Source: Megascapheus bottae
Taxonomy: Eukaryota > Chordata > Mammalia > Rodentia > Geomyidae
Reading direction: 5' to 3'
DNA length: 64,000 bases
Assembly: GCA_024803745.1 (NCBI GenBank)
Contig: JANJXV010000002.1
Span: forward strand, 39,019,001-39,083,000
Numbering within the stretch: position 1 is the first letter of the stretch; the number at the start of each line of letters is the position of its first letter. Positions 45,156-56,361 of the stretch are shown piece by piece. Under the pieces are notes generated by a model that did no database searches, was not told where the DNA came from, and saw nothing but the letters and a program-made list of their open reading frames with translations. A program made the position numbers and the translations under genes.

Positions 45156-45677
45156 TGTGTGCTATGTGTACATATTTCTGATTTTATCACTTTGTTCCCA
45201 AATAGCATTAAGGAGTAAGTAATGGGATAGGATGCTCGGGCACCTGTCCAACAGTAGTTATGGCCTCAGGGTTCCATAAACATTATTGTCTCTCTGAGTA
45301 GGGTTTATGTAGAGGGCTGTCCCAAAGCTTCACTGCATGGGGACAGTGATGTTGAGAGTCTAACAGAGCTTTTCTTAAGTAATATTTCCCAGGAGATAGT
45401 GTAGCACCAAATGAAACAATGTATTTGCTTCCCTTTTCTCTATTAAGACATTGTTGTTGTTGTTCTTAATACCAAAATAAAATAATCACACTGTTGTGGA
45501 GGAGTTGGCTCTTTCTGTTGGGTAACATAAGTTTGCAGTGAGAAACTTTGAACTAGAAATTCTAGTCTTCCTTAACCATCTTTCAGTAGCCTACTTCTAT
45601 CTAGTATCAAACCTTATAGTATCAAACCTACATTTACAGTAACTAGAATGTGCCTATAAATCTACACTGGTTGACAA

Positions 45678-45734
45678 ATGTGTATATATATATATGTACG
45701 TATATATATATATGAATATGTATATATACATATG
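45678..45734. repeat. (TA)n-rich simple repeat
   Basis: TATA runs interrupted by TGTACG and GAATATG. Confidence 0.9.
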
Positions 45735-45888
45735 TCATCCAGAGTAGATTTATACACTGGATGTACATACATCTATTATATATATTCACATAGAAGTCAA
45801 AGGAGGATATGCATAGGAGTGGTTGACAAAGGCTCAATATTTATGTGCACATGATCATATAAAATAATAGTTTCTGAATACAATATTG

Positions 45889-46116
45889 ACAGGTGCTGGT
45901 GGCTAAAGCCTGTAATCCTAGCTAGAAAGGAGGCTGAGATCTGATGATAGTTTTTAGAAGCCAGCTCAAGCAGGAAAAGTCTCTCTGAGACTCTTATTTT
46001 CAAATAATGACTCAAAAACTAGAAGTGGTACTGTGTTCCGAAGTTGTAGAGCACTAGCCTTGAGCAAAAGGGCTCCAAAGGCAGTGTCCAGGCCCTGAGT
46101 TCAATCTCCATGACTG

Positions 46117-46118
<2 letters not shown>
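45889..46118 (+). mobile_element. B1-Geo-like dimeric SINE
   Basis: 'CAGGTGCTGGTGGCTAAAGC', 'CTGTAATCCTAGCTAGAAAG', linker, and Geo half ('AGAAGTGGTACTGTGTTCCG', 'GAGCACTAGCCTTGAGCAAA', 'GGCCCTGAGTTCAATCTCCA'). The tail is a long TA microsatellite. Confidence 0.85.

Positions 46119-46174
<56 letters not shown>
46118..46174. repeat. (TA)n microsatellite at a SINE tail
   Basis: About 28 uninterrupted TA units, self-complementary and able to extrude a cruciform. Confidence 0.95.
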
Positions 46175-46178
<4 letters not shown>

Positions 46179-47303
46179 CTTGAAGAAATTTATCTAAAGT
46201 GTAGGGCTGTGTTCAGCAGGAAATCATATGGGGGTATGAGAGTTTGCTCAAATGTATGCTTAGATATGTCCTGTTGTAGAGAATAGTGAGCTAAAAGCCA
46301 TGAGTAGTTTTCAAGAAATTATTGACAGTATGTATATTTTACTGTTACAAAAGAAATTATGTGTGAGTGAGTGTGTGTGTGTGTGTATGTTTGTGTTTTA
46401 TATGCAGTCAGTGCTCCTTATTCATAGGTATAGTTCACTAACCAGGCATAGAAATTATTAAGAAAAATTGCATTTGTCTCAAACATGTAAAGACCTTTAT
46501 TTCTTGTCAGGATACTAAAGATACATTACAAGAACTATTTACATAGTATTTATATTCTTAGAGTACTGAAAAAATAATTTAAGATATAGGAGAGGAAATA
46601 TATAGGTTATATTGAAAATACTATGCCACTTTATGTAAGAGACTCACACAGTCATAGAACCCTAGAAGTAGTCCTACATAAGTACCCAGGTACAATTATA
46701 TGTGTGTATGTTTGTACATATACATAAATAAATTTTAGTTTATTAGTAACTTATTTCAGTTACTTTTTCTATAATGTAATCTATAATAATGTTTTATATT
46801 AAAATTGTGGCTTGGGTGTTTCAAATTGTGTAAATGCCTACTTATTTATTCTTTTGTGAAGATGTGGTTTGTCAAAAAATACCATGTACACAATTGCACA
46901 GATAATAAGGGACCCAATGCGGTTATGTAACTGATTCAACTTTGATCCACTATGAGTGGTCATAGCAGTTCCTTAGGATCTAAAACTCTATTTTTGTAAT
47001 AGCATTTAAGTACTACTAAACTAAGCATTTGAACCCACTGAGCATGCTGCAGGATGATTCTCTCAGGGATGATGTGCACTAAACCATAGTACACTTCCGG
47101 CTGCATGTGAATTCTTTCCTGCCTGTGTCTTTTCTGCTGGGAGTAGAGGAACCAGAAGACCCTACCTACTCAACTATTTGTGTTTGGCACTTGCCTTCTG
47201 AATTTCCCTCATGAGATGATGTCTTCACATACATGCATATTTGCATGAGACTTTTGTGTTGGGGGCTAGAGAAGTTCACGACGTGATTCTCAGTTCCATT
47301 TAC

Positions 47304-47500
47304 CCGAGTTCTTCTCTTGGTGTGTTTGGTTCTCCCTCCTTTGAGCAGAGTGGTTCACTGTCCATGGACGATCCCTGCCAGCTTGCCTTGCTCTGACTAG
47401 AGGGACACTGATACCGATCTGTTTCCTGATTCTGCCTTTTCTCCCGATTGGACTTGCTGGTGTAGGTTTTTGTTTCGGTCACCTGCCTTCCATGGTGCTT
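47304..47500 (-). CDS. Candidate internal coding exon of an unidentified gene
   Basis: On the minus strand a long pyrimidine tract (about 47503-47535) ends in CTGTCTCTAG, a strong 3' splice-site shape. The next 197 bases are open in one frame for 65 codons and end CTCGG before GTAAAT, an acceptable 5' splice site; the frame meets a stop (TAA) immediately inside the putative intron. Exon phase would be 0 at the start and 2 at the end. Unlike the surrounding AT-rich DNA, the stretch has moderate GC, several CpGs and codons such as CAG, AAG, GAG and ACC. The peptide is hydrophilic and rich in Ser, Gln, Lys and Glu (it contains 'SNREKRQNQETDRYQC' and 'SMDSEPLCSKEGE') with no membrane segment or domain I recognise, so it would suit a disordered linker or tail. 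I cannot name the gene. It could also be chance or part of an unrecognised repeat. Confidence 0.4.
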
Positions 47501-47672
47501 CTAGAGACAGGAGAAAGAGCGGAGAAAGAGAGAAAAATGGTTAAGGAAAAAGTCCTATTCTATTACTGAGCAGCCCTTTCAGTGCTATCTGGGTAATTTT
47601 TCATTTTTCTTTGTGCTAGAGGATTAAGGTTTGGTAATTTCATCTTCCAAGAATCACTGTCTGCCTCCATGT

Positions 47673-47677
47673 ATGTA

Positions 47678-47714
<37 letters not shown>

Positions 47715-47739
47715 ATGTATGTATGTATGTATGTGTGTC
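47673..47739 (+). repeat. (TG)n(TATG)n microsatellite
   Basis: About 9 TG units followed by about 10 TATG units. Confidence 0.95.
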
Positions 47740-49466
47740 ATTAGTCCCTAAGTTGAATTTTTCTTTAAACTTTAGTTTGGGCCATGTAGACACAGAGAGG
47801 CTGACTGTTAGCAATCCACTGCTCTCTTTGACTCCTATAGTAAAACAATGAACATACATTTATGAGACTGAATATAGTTTCATAAGCCAGCAGTTATTTG
47901 AGATTTCATGTATTCAAGATGTTGCCTTTTTTTTACAGTTTGGTTGATTTAATCATTATATTAAACTTCATAAAATTCAAAAACTCATTAGTGAATATAT
48001 TATACTGGAAAACAATGAATATATATTTTAATAACCATCTATTTAATCTTCCATTCACTTCTAAAGATTGTTAAGTGTATTTTGTTGCTATCAAATAAAA
48101 TTTAGTGCATTAAAATTTAGCACAACTATTTAAAATATATTCTCATTATCTTCCTATTATCTACAGCAAAGCTCTAACTTGTTTGTGACACCCAAGACTC
48201 AAGTGACTAAAAAGAACTATTTTCCAGTACGTATCCATAAGGTTCAGATAAGTCACATCAGTTCTCCAAAATATTCCATTTTGAAAGGAATAGTATTTTA
48301 TTAATTACTGGTTAAAATTGAATGATGAAATCTTAGGGATGACATTAGTGAATCTTACAAAACTAAAAGGAATAATAAATCACTTGCTCTCAAGTTCAAA
48401 CAATTGAGACAGAAAAAGGAGCAAGGCACAAGAAACATCTGTTGCTCATAGTAACAACATTAGGTTACATGGCATTAGGTGTGCTAAATAAAGAATGAAG
48501 CAGTTCAGAGAGATATAGGTCAAAAATCTTAGTACATGGGCCATCTCTCATTGTAAGTAAATAGACCATACATTGTAAGTGTTATATATTACATAGTGCT
48601 TTCTTTGATAAAAATTTATTTAGAAATGAATCTCACTTTACCATCAAAATAACTATGATAAACACCTAGATAAAATGTATTAATCAAATAGAAGAGGAAA
48701 TCAAAGTACAGATTTGGTGATGTAGCTCACAAAAGCCTATCTGGTTTCCTAACAGCAGGTTTAAGTCTAGTGCTAAGAAGCCAGCATTTATGTTGTACTA
48801 ATGAAACGAAATAACCATATGGAATCCAGCAACTTCCTTTGCCTATCTGAAACTATTTTTTATTTGTCTGAGTGGATTTCACATACATTTGTCTTTAGGT
48901 GATTATGTTGAACTAAAAAAGCAACTGGCATGTGGTTGATTATTGAAGAAGTCCAACTAACAAGACTATTCCACTCCTGTATTTTTCCCTTTCCCCCATT
49001 ATTTTAGAGTCTCATTTTGTCACTGTTGTATCTAGTTTGAAATCAGTATAGCTACTTGTAATGAATTAATCATAGGTAATACTAGTAGTAGGTAAAAGCT
49101 TTGTTCAAATGAAAAACCTAGATATTGGTCTACAAAGAGAAGTTAGTTTTCTAATAAAACAGTATCATTTGTGGACTGATACAACATAACTTTATAGAAA
49201 TGCCTCCTAGCTCTGCCCAGTACTATCTTATGCCTTGGCTTTATATCATGCCCTTTGTTTTGCTTCTACCTCTTTGTAATTATATTTCATCATCAGAGGC
49301 TTTGTAGAAGGAACAGGGTATCTTTTTTTTCATTAAAAGTTCCTAACTTCTACAAGGGAATATTTCACTTTCTTGGAAAGAATAGACACTAAGTGTGTTG
49401 GCCTGGAAGAAATAGGTTGTTAGAACCCACATTTGTGCTGACAACAAAAAGGTTAGGAAACTGAAT
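47740..49466. other. AT-rich sequence, nothing assigned
   Basis: No element or exon recognised over about 1.7 kb. Confidence 0.45.
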
Positions 49467-49672
49467 TATTTATTTATTTATATTTGCCTATCCTGAGGAT
49501 TGAACTCAGGGCCTCAGCACTGTCTCCAAGCTTCTCTGTGCTCAAGGCTAGCACTCTATCACTTGAGCTACAGGGCCACATCTAGCTTTTCCTGTTTATG
49601 TGGTACTGAAGGAATTAAACTCAGGGCTTCATGCATGCTAGGCGAGCATTCTGCCAATAAGCATTCCCAGCC
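49467..49672 (-). mobile_element. IDL-Geo dimeric SINE
   Basis: Reverse orientation with a (TTTA)n-type tail, Geo half ('GGATTGAACTCAGGGCCTCA', 'CTCAAGGCTAGCACTCTATC') and the complement of the ID-like half ('CATGCATGCTAGGCGAGCAT'). Confidence 0.85.
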
Positions 49673-50294
49673 CATGACAATAAATTATTGATTGACAGTA
49701 TTATACTATTAGGACAGTGTTTTAAATAAATACTACATATGTGTTTAATCATAATTTCTGAACATTAATACTGTATGAACTTCAACAGTGAACAAAATAT
49801 CCATATTTGAGCCCTATGAAAATTAAACAAGGAAGATGATTAGTCAAATGAATATTTCATTACTCCTGACTACAAATCTCAGTATTTCAATAACTTAAGA
49901 ATGACAAATTTGTGACAAATGTGTGCATGTTTGTTCATGGTTCTTTTAGGAAAGCAGTTAGGGCAAACTAATTAAGATTTAATCATAAATTCAGGAATTA
50001 AATCACTCAACATTTTCTTTCTGTATTTCCACTGTTCTAGGTACAGAGTATTATGTTTTGTTTTATTTTTAAAAGAAATAAAGAGGAAGAAACAAAATAG
50101 GAATAGTCTCAGGTATATAAAAAAAGCTAAAAATAGGGTTCAACAATTAACAACAGCTTTACAAAATGAATATCGGGAATCTGAAACATGTCTGAGTGGG
50201 TGTGGCTAAAAGGAGGGGATGACTCGATAGAGAGAGAAATGGTAAATGAACACACTGACAATACTCACTGGATGCCCATGAAAATGGTTCTACA

Positions 50295-50440
50295 AGACTA
50301 GGAGACAGGTAAGGGATGAGATACATAGGAAGGAGAGAGAATGATGGAAGTGGGGGTGACACTGATAGAGATGCATTGTACACAAATATGGACATGTTAA
50401 AACCCCTTTGTACAGCTACAAAGATAGTAAAATTAATTTT
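50295..50440 (+). mobile_element. Possible older LINE-1 3' end
   Basis: A purine-rich stretch followed by 'TTAAAACCCCTTTGTACAGC' and an A-rich end resembles older L1 3' UTR termini, similar to the end near 21700-21760. No coding part is recognised. Confidence 0.35.
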
Positions 50441-52079
50441 CTCATATGGTACTGGGAATGGCTAATCTTAATAAGTTACGAAATTGGGGAAATATTAATT
50501 TTGATAGTCTCATTTACATAACTCAGCTTGTATAATGATTCAAAGATGCATTATCTGCAGTCAAGTTCTTCAAGCTGTGATATAAAGTCAAATGCTAATC
50601 TTTTGTTCCCTTTTTCTGCCTACATTTCAGCAACAGGGATGATCAATGTTCGGAGAGTAGAAGAATAAAGATTTTAAGGGTTATCATCTTTATTGTCTTT
50701 TTTTTTCCAAGCAATTTCTCAACATTGACCTAAATCATCAGGCTTTATTCACAAAATTCTCAGACTCAATGTCAGTTATACAGTATCTCAGCATGTTACC
50801 AATGTCTATTGACTTTTCTTACTTGGAGCTCATCTGAACAATTTGCAATTTACTTCAAAAATGTTATTGTCGCATCCTAGAATACTATGCTTGATTACTT
50901 TTCCTCAATCTTTTTAGAAAATTAGTGCCATTCTGATACTTTCCTCTTCCTGTGAGTGTTAAATAAGAGATCATTAGCTCTGAGATTGTGGACTTGGTAT
51001 CTTATCTTTGTCCCAAGCACTCAAGCTCTTTAGGGAAGACTTAAGAGATGCTTATTGTCTTGGACACCCTGCCATGTGTTACTGAGAAAAGTGTAAGAAA
51101 TGTTAGTGAACATTGCTAGTCCCCCACAGACATTTATAATCTCAAAACACATTCAAGTCAATAAAAACTGGTAGATAAAAAGAGATGAGTTTATGAACTA
51201 CTAAGAATAGTTTTACAATATCTAGTCTTTTTTTAATACCAACATCTAATTATTTAGTTCTCTAGCCAACAAACTAGCTGCTCAACAATTCAATTAAATG
51301 CAGACATGAGCTGCCCACATTTGGCTACTGATCACACAGGTTAACAGCTCACATCTACTGGACAACCACTGCTTCCTGAGCTGAATGAAACATGTATTGA
51401 AAAACTTTTTTGTGTTGAGAAACATTAACTCCTTAGTTGGGCCCTGCAAATTATTGGAGAGCAAGAGAAAGGCTAGGCATCCCAAACTTCTATTTTCTAC
51501 TTACATCCTTGGTCCTGAGCCATTCTCTCCTAAACTCACTGTGCATTTATTTTGGAATGCAGGAAGAGACAGACCAATGACATTTATAACAAAGCCTCAA
51601 CTGAGAAATTGTGAGAAAATTGACTATCAGCCCTTATGACACCACCTCTGATCACCTGTGAACAAACCTGTGGCTTGAAGCTGTTTATTCATTCCCTTTT
51701 ACCTCTGTCACTCTTTCTCCTTATTTAACCTAAAAGCAATGTCTGTTACAGGGAAGGTGACTGAAGATATGCTGAAGTACTCTCTTTCTAGAGCTGCCTT
51801 ATACTAATTCTCTTTTCTCTGCCCTTCCCCATTGCTTTTGATTTGGCATATAGAAATCAGTAGCCAGATTTGAGATATAGATCTACCAGAATTTGGGCTT
51901 TGGGTGATAAACACCAGTTTCATTTGCAAGTTCCATGTCTTGTTCTACTAGACTTATAAAGGGTTCTAAGTTGAGAGTTCCCGTGAACTCTTCATGAATT
52001 TCAACACTTTGTTAGAATGATACTGAAATCAGAGAAATCCACTATCTTACTAACATCAAATTGTCGTGCAAGATGCTAT
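50441..52079. other. Nothing assigned
   Basis: About 1.6 kb without a recognised element or exon. An 84-codon frame at 51385-51639 has no recognised motif. Confidence 0.4.
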
Positions 52080-53169
52080 AAAAATATAAATGATTGATTC
52101 AATTTTTTGAGTTGTTGATATATTTTAGATATGAGGCCTTTGTCTGTTGTATGGTTGGTGAAGATCTTCTCTCACTCTGTAGGCTTCCTAATTAGTTTAC
52201 TAGCTATGTCCTTTGCCATACAAAAGCTCTGCAGTTTAATGCAGTCCCACTTATCCAGCCTTTCTCTTATTTGCTATGATTGTTGGTCCTTATTAAGAAA
52301 GTTTCGACCTGTGCCAAGGAGGCCTAGTGTATCTCCTATTCCTTCTTGTAAAGTTTTCAGAGTGTCAGCTTTTACCTCGAGGTCTTTGATCCATTTAGAG
52401 TTAATCCTAGTACAGGGTGACAAAGAAGGATCCAACTTTAGTTTTCTGCAGGTGCTTAGCCAGTTCTGCCAGCACCACTTGTTGAAGAGGCTGGCTTTCT
52501 TCCATTCTATTTTTTTGGCTCCCTTGTCCAAGATTAGGTGGCCATAGGTCTGTGGCTTAATATCTGGGTCTTCAGTTCTATTCCATTGGTCTTCAGGCCT
52601 GTTCTTGTGCCAGTACCAGGCTGTTTCGATAATTATAGCTCTGTGATAGAATCTAAAGTTTGGTATTTTAATTCCTCCTGCACTGTTCCTTTCTGCTAAG
52701 AAGTGTTTTTGTTATACTGGGTCTTTTATTATTCCATATGAAATTTTGGATTGCCTCTTCTATTTCCTTAAAGAATGACATTGGGATATGGATGGGTATT
52801 GCGTTGAATTTGTACGTAGCCCTTGGAAAGATTGTCATTTTCACGATATTGATTTTTCCAATCCAGGAGCATGGGAGGTTTTTCCATTTCCTCAGTTCTG
52901 CTTTGATTTCCTTTTTCAAGGTTTTAAAGTTTTCATCAAAAAGGTCCTTTACATTCTTAGTTAAGGTAATTCCTAGGTACTTTATTTTCTTTGAGGCTAA
53001 AACTAATATCCAAAGTAACAACCATCCCATTAAAAGATGGGCCAAAGACTTAAAGAGAGTTTTCTCTGAAGAAGAAATAAAAAGGGCCTATAGACACATG
53101 AAGAAATGCTCAATATCTCTGGTCATAAAAGAAATGCAAATCCAAACAACTGTAAGATTCCCCCTCACT

Positions 53170-53220
53170 GAATATAATGTAACCCTTCTATTAATTACAA
53201 TAAAAAATATATGCAAAAAA
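53170..53220 (+). mobile_element. 51-bp LINE-1 3'-terminal insertion nested in an L1
   Basis: The insert is only the last bases of the L1 3' UTR (TGTAACCCTTCTATTAATTA, then CAATAAAAAATATATG) plus a 7-A tail. The flanks AGATTCC(C/A)CCTCACT at 53155-53169 and 53221-53235 are a 15-bp target-site duplication of host ORF2 sequence with one mismatch. Insert plus duplication is 66 bp, so the host frame is preserved. Confidence 0.93.
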
Positions 53221-53996
53221 AGATTCCACCTCACTCCAGTTAGAATGGCCAGGATCAAGAAAACTAATAACAATAGATGCTGGAGGGGATGTGGCCAGGA
53301 GGGATCACTATTGCACTGTTGGTGGGAGTGCAAACTCGTTCCACCACTATGGAAAGCAGTGTGGCAGTTCCTCAAAAGACTAAACATAGAGCTCCCCTAT
53401 GACCCAGAAATTCCACTACTTGGCATTTACCCAATCATCCAGAAACAAAGACATACTAAATCCACCAGAACAACAATGATCATTGCTGCACTATTTACCA
53501 TTGCAAAGATATGGAACCAACCTAGATGTCCCTCACTTGATGAGTGGATCAACAAGATGTGGTATTTATACACAATGGAATTCTATGCTGCTGTCAGAAA
53601 GAATGACATTGCCCCATTTGTTAGGAAATGGAAAGACTTAGAAAAGATCATATTAAGTGAAGTAAGCCAGACTCAAAGGAACTTAGACTCAATGGTTTCC
53701 CTCATTTGTCATAATCAGTAGAAACCTTGGGCTCTCCTAGCAGAGATTTGCAATAGAGCAAAACCTTGATACAAAAGGCCATATAGCAGGATGCTAAATG
53801 AAAGGATCTCTAGGATATAGAAACATAAGCCATACAATGAATGATTGTTGTCCTTAATGTACTATGTTATCTCTCATCTCTTTTGCTGTCCCTTGGTTAT
53901 CTCATATTGTTACAGTATCTCACTTTGTTACCTGATATATTGGATATATTTGTATTTGGTTATTTGAAATTGGATAGGGAACAGGGGAAAACAAGA

Positions 53997-54022
53997 TGAG
54001 GGGTGGGGGTCGGGGGGAGGGA
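53997..54022 (+). other. G-rich, potential G-quadruplex in L1 3' UTR
   Basis: Four or more runs of at least three G separated by one or two bases (GGGG, GGGGG, GGGGGG, GGG). The same block is present in the other L1 3' UTRs here (about 6781, 30007, 42300; complement near 56465, 58395 and 59978). G-quadruplex-capable 3' UTRs are a known L1 trait. Confidence 0.8.
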
Positions 54023-54145
54023 AATGGGGACCAAGACATATGAAAGGGTATCAATGTATGGGAATTAATGCACCATCTATCTGGCAAATATCATGTAACC
54101 CTTCTATTAATTACAGTAAAAAATATATGAAAAAAATATAAATGA

Positions 54146-54380
54146 ACAGTTACATGAGGGAGTACATAGAGCCAGGTCTGAAAGGGTCCTTGACAAAGCA
54201 CTTTTGTGTCTGAGGTATTAAGATACAATATCCTCCAAGCATACATACATACCCATCAGTCAGCCCTAAAGTTATCTGAAATTTCTAGTTTAGTGACTTT
54301 AATGAGAATTACATTACATAGAAATATATAACAGAATCACTGGTTATTGGTAACACTGACAATTCAATTTATAACAAATA

Positions 54381-54427
<47 letters not shown>

Positions 54428-56025
54428 GTTTCTTGGGATATGATTCCTAATAGTGTTGGAATGTATAGTGAATGTCTTTTTTGTGTGATAATGAGATGAT
54501 CACTGGCTGGAGACTTCTAGATAGCATCCAGATAGAAGACTAGTTGCCAAGGAAACCATTGTTGTGACTGGAGGTTTGAAACTTATATTTCTCCTTATAC
54601 AAACACATAACCCCCAACTTTTGACTTCCAGTTGATAAAGGGATTTATGCTTGAGCCGATCACCATGGACAATGATTTAATCAATAATGCCTACATAATA
54701 AACTATCTATAAAAACAGGCTCTGGAGAGTTTTTGGATTGCTGAATATGTAGAGGTTACCTGAAAGAAAACTTGCCCTCCAAGGACATGGAAGCTCTGTG
54801 ATTCATCTTTCACAATTTGCATTCAGTTTCTCTTAATTTGGCTATTCAATCATGAGTTGTTTTCCCTGACGTGCTGAACCTGCTCTACCAAAAGAGTCAA
54901 ATAAAAGCAGGAGGAATGAGAGGCCCCAAATTCAGATCACCTATCAGAAGCACAAGTTAAACACATTGGGGCATAGAGTTAGGTTTCAAGTGGTGGCAGT
55001 CTCCGGGAGCTATCCTTGAGTTCTGATGTTACCATTAGAAAGAAGGTCAGAATTATGTCCCATGGGAATTCAGTGAACTGAGCATATGGGTATAGGTGAA
55101 AGTTCACATCCTGCAGACACTGGGTAATAATGCAGCTTGAACTACAGCCTATATTATGGATGACAATTTATTTGCCTCACCTCAAACCACACAGTGCATA
55201 AGACTTTCTCCCCTCCAAAAGTACAGGAATGTTTCAATTCATTTTCATAGTTTTGAAGTAACAATTAATGAGCACTACAAATTTCTGAGTAATTATATTC
55301 ATTCCTATTTTATTATTGTATGTTTGAAAGAGAAATGTATAAATATGTATTCATTTGTGTGTGTTGTATTCTTCTCCTCTTTGGAAAAGTGAGGTGAATT
55401 TGTCACCTGTCAAATATGATAGAAAGGGGAAATTGGCACAAGACACCAAAAATAAATACAAAAATATATTTTAAAAAATTTCTGATCTTATTAACTTTCA
55501 TTTCTTCTTTTGGTTACTATTGCCCAGTTCCAAAAGCTATCTTTAACTTTTAGGTGAAGTTAGTTCTGTCTTACCTGTGCCATTATCTGCAAAGATTTCT
55601 GTGGAAGCTAAATGCAATTCATTGTCTAGTGGACATTGACAATAGCAAGAAATCTCTGTTTAGTATTTCAGAGAGGGTAGGTCAGCTACTGACAAACTAA
55701 TTTTGTTTTCCTGGAACTGTTTTAATTGTGTATTTTGCTGTCACTCCTGAAGGATGGCTTGTAAGATATGGAGTTATTGGTTGACTTTTTTTTTAGCATT
55801 TTGTATATGCTGTTTTGATGTCTGATCTTCAGTTTCTGGTAATAATTACATCAGTGGTTATACTGATTGATGATTACAAATATATGAAAAGTCATTTCCC
55901 CTTTACTGTTTCAAGATTTTAGTTTTACCCTTCCACAGTTAGATTATGATAAGAATAGGTATAGGTCTCTTAAGTTTTTCATTCTTACATTTTGTTGAAC
56001 TTTTTCAATGTAGACACATGTGTTT
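54146..56025. other. Nothing assigned except one microsatellite
   Basis: Contains a (TG)n tract at 54383-54424. No exon or repeat family recognised in the remaining sequence. Confidence 0.45.
54383..54424 (+). repeat. (TG)n microsatellite
   Basis: About 21 TG units. Confidence 0.95.
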
Positions 56026-56344
56026 CTCTTCTCCTTCCTTCCTTCTTTCCTTCCTTCCTTCCCTCCTTCCTCCCTCCCTCCTTCCCTTCCTCCTTCCTTT
56101 CTTTCTTCCTTCCTTTCTTCCTTCCTTCCTTCCTTCATTCCTTCCTTCTTTTCTTTTCTTACTATTTACTTGCCAGTCCTGGGTCTTCAAGCCCACTGTC
56201 ATTGGGCTTTCTCAAGGGTAGAGTTCTACCACTTGAGCCACAGTACCACTTCCAGATTTTCTATGCATGTGGAACTGAGGAATGACACTGGGGTCTTCAT
56301 GCATGCTAGGCAAGCACTCTACCACTAGGCCACACTCCAGGTCC
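56026..56344 (-). mobile_element. IDL-Geo SINE with (TTCC)n tail microsatellite
   Basis: An impure (TTCC)n tract at 56026-56160 occupies the reversed tail. It is followed by 'CTTGCCAGTCCTGGGTCTTC' (Geo end) and the complement of the ID-like half ending CACACTCCAGGTCC. The overlapping Ser/Pro/Phe-rich and Glu/Arg/Lys-rich open frames here are microsatellite artefacts. Confidence 0.88.
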
Positions 56345-56361
56345 TTTATTTCATTATTTTT

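Larger units (their letters stand above)
52094..54131 (+). mobile_element. LINE-1 with inverted 5' part (twin-primed)
   Basis: The 3' part (about 52998-54131) is in + orientation: ORF2 C-terminus ('[19 protein letters not shown]', '[19 protein letters not shown]') plus 3' UTR. The 5' part (52094 to about 52997) is the same L1 inverted, covering ORF2 from the '[15 protein letters not shown]' region down to '[10 protein letters not shown]'. The two parts are almost exactly contiguous in the L1 sequence. A 14-bp target-site duplication, AAAAATATAAATGA, is at 52080-52093 and 54132-54145, so both pieces arrived in one event. A 327-codon frame (52738-53721) is a chimera: about 87 antisense residues, then ORF2 sense residues, with a 51-bp nested insert in frame. 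Confidence 0.95.

Noticed and set aside
52131..52547. 138-codon + strand open frame, with a near-copy on the minus strand at 57430-57837
   Set aside because: Both are the antisense of the same L1 ORF2 segment, so their similarity reflects the transposon and not a gene family.
55946..56328. Overlapping Phe/Leu/Pro/Ser-rich and Glu/Arg/Lys-rich open frames
   Set aside because: They are translations of a (TTCC)n microsatellite and an adjacent SINE.
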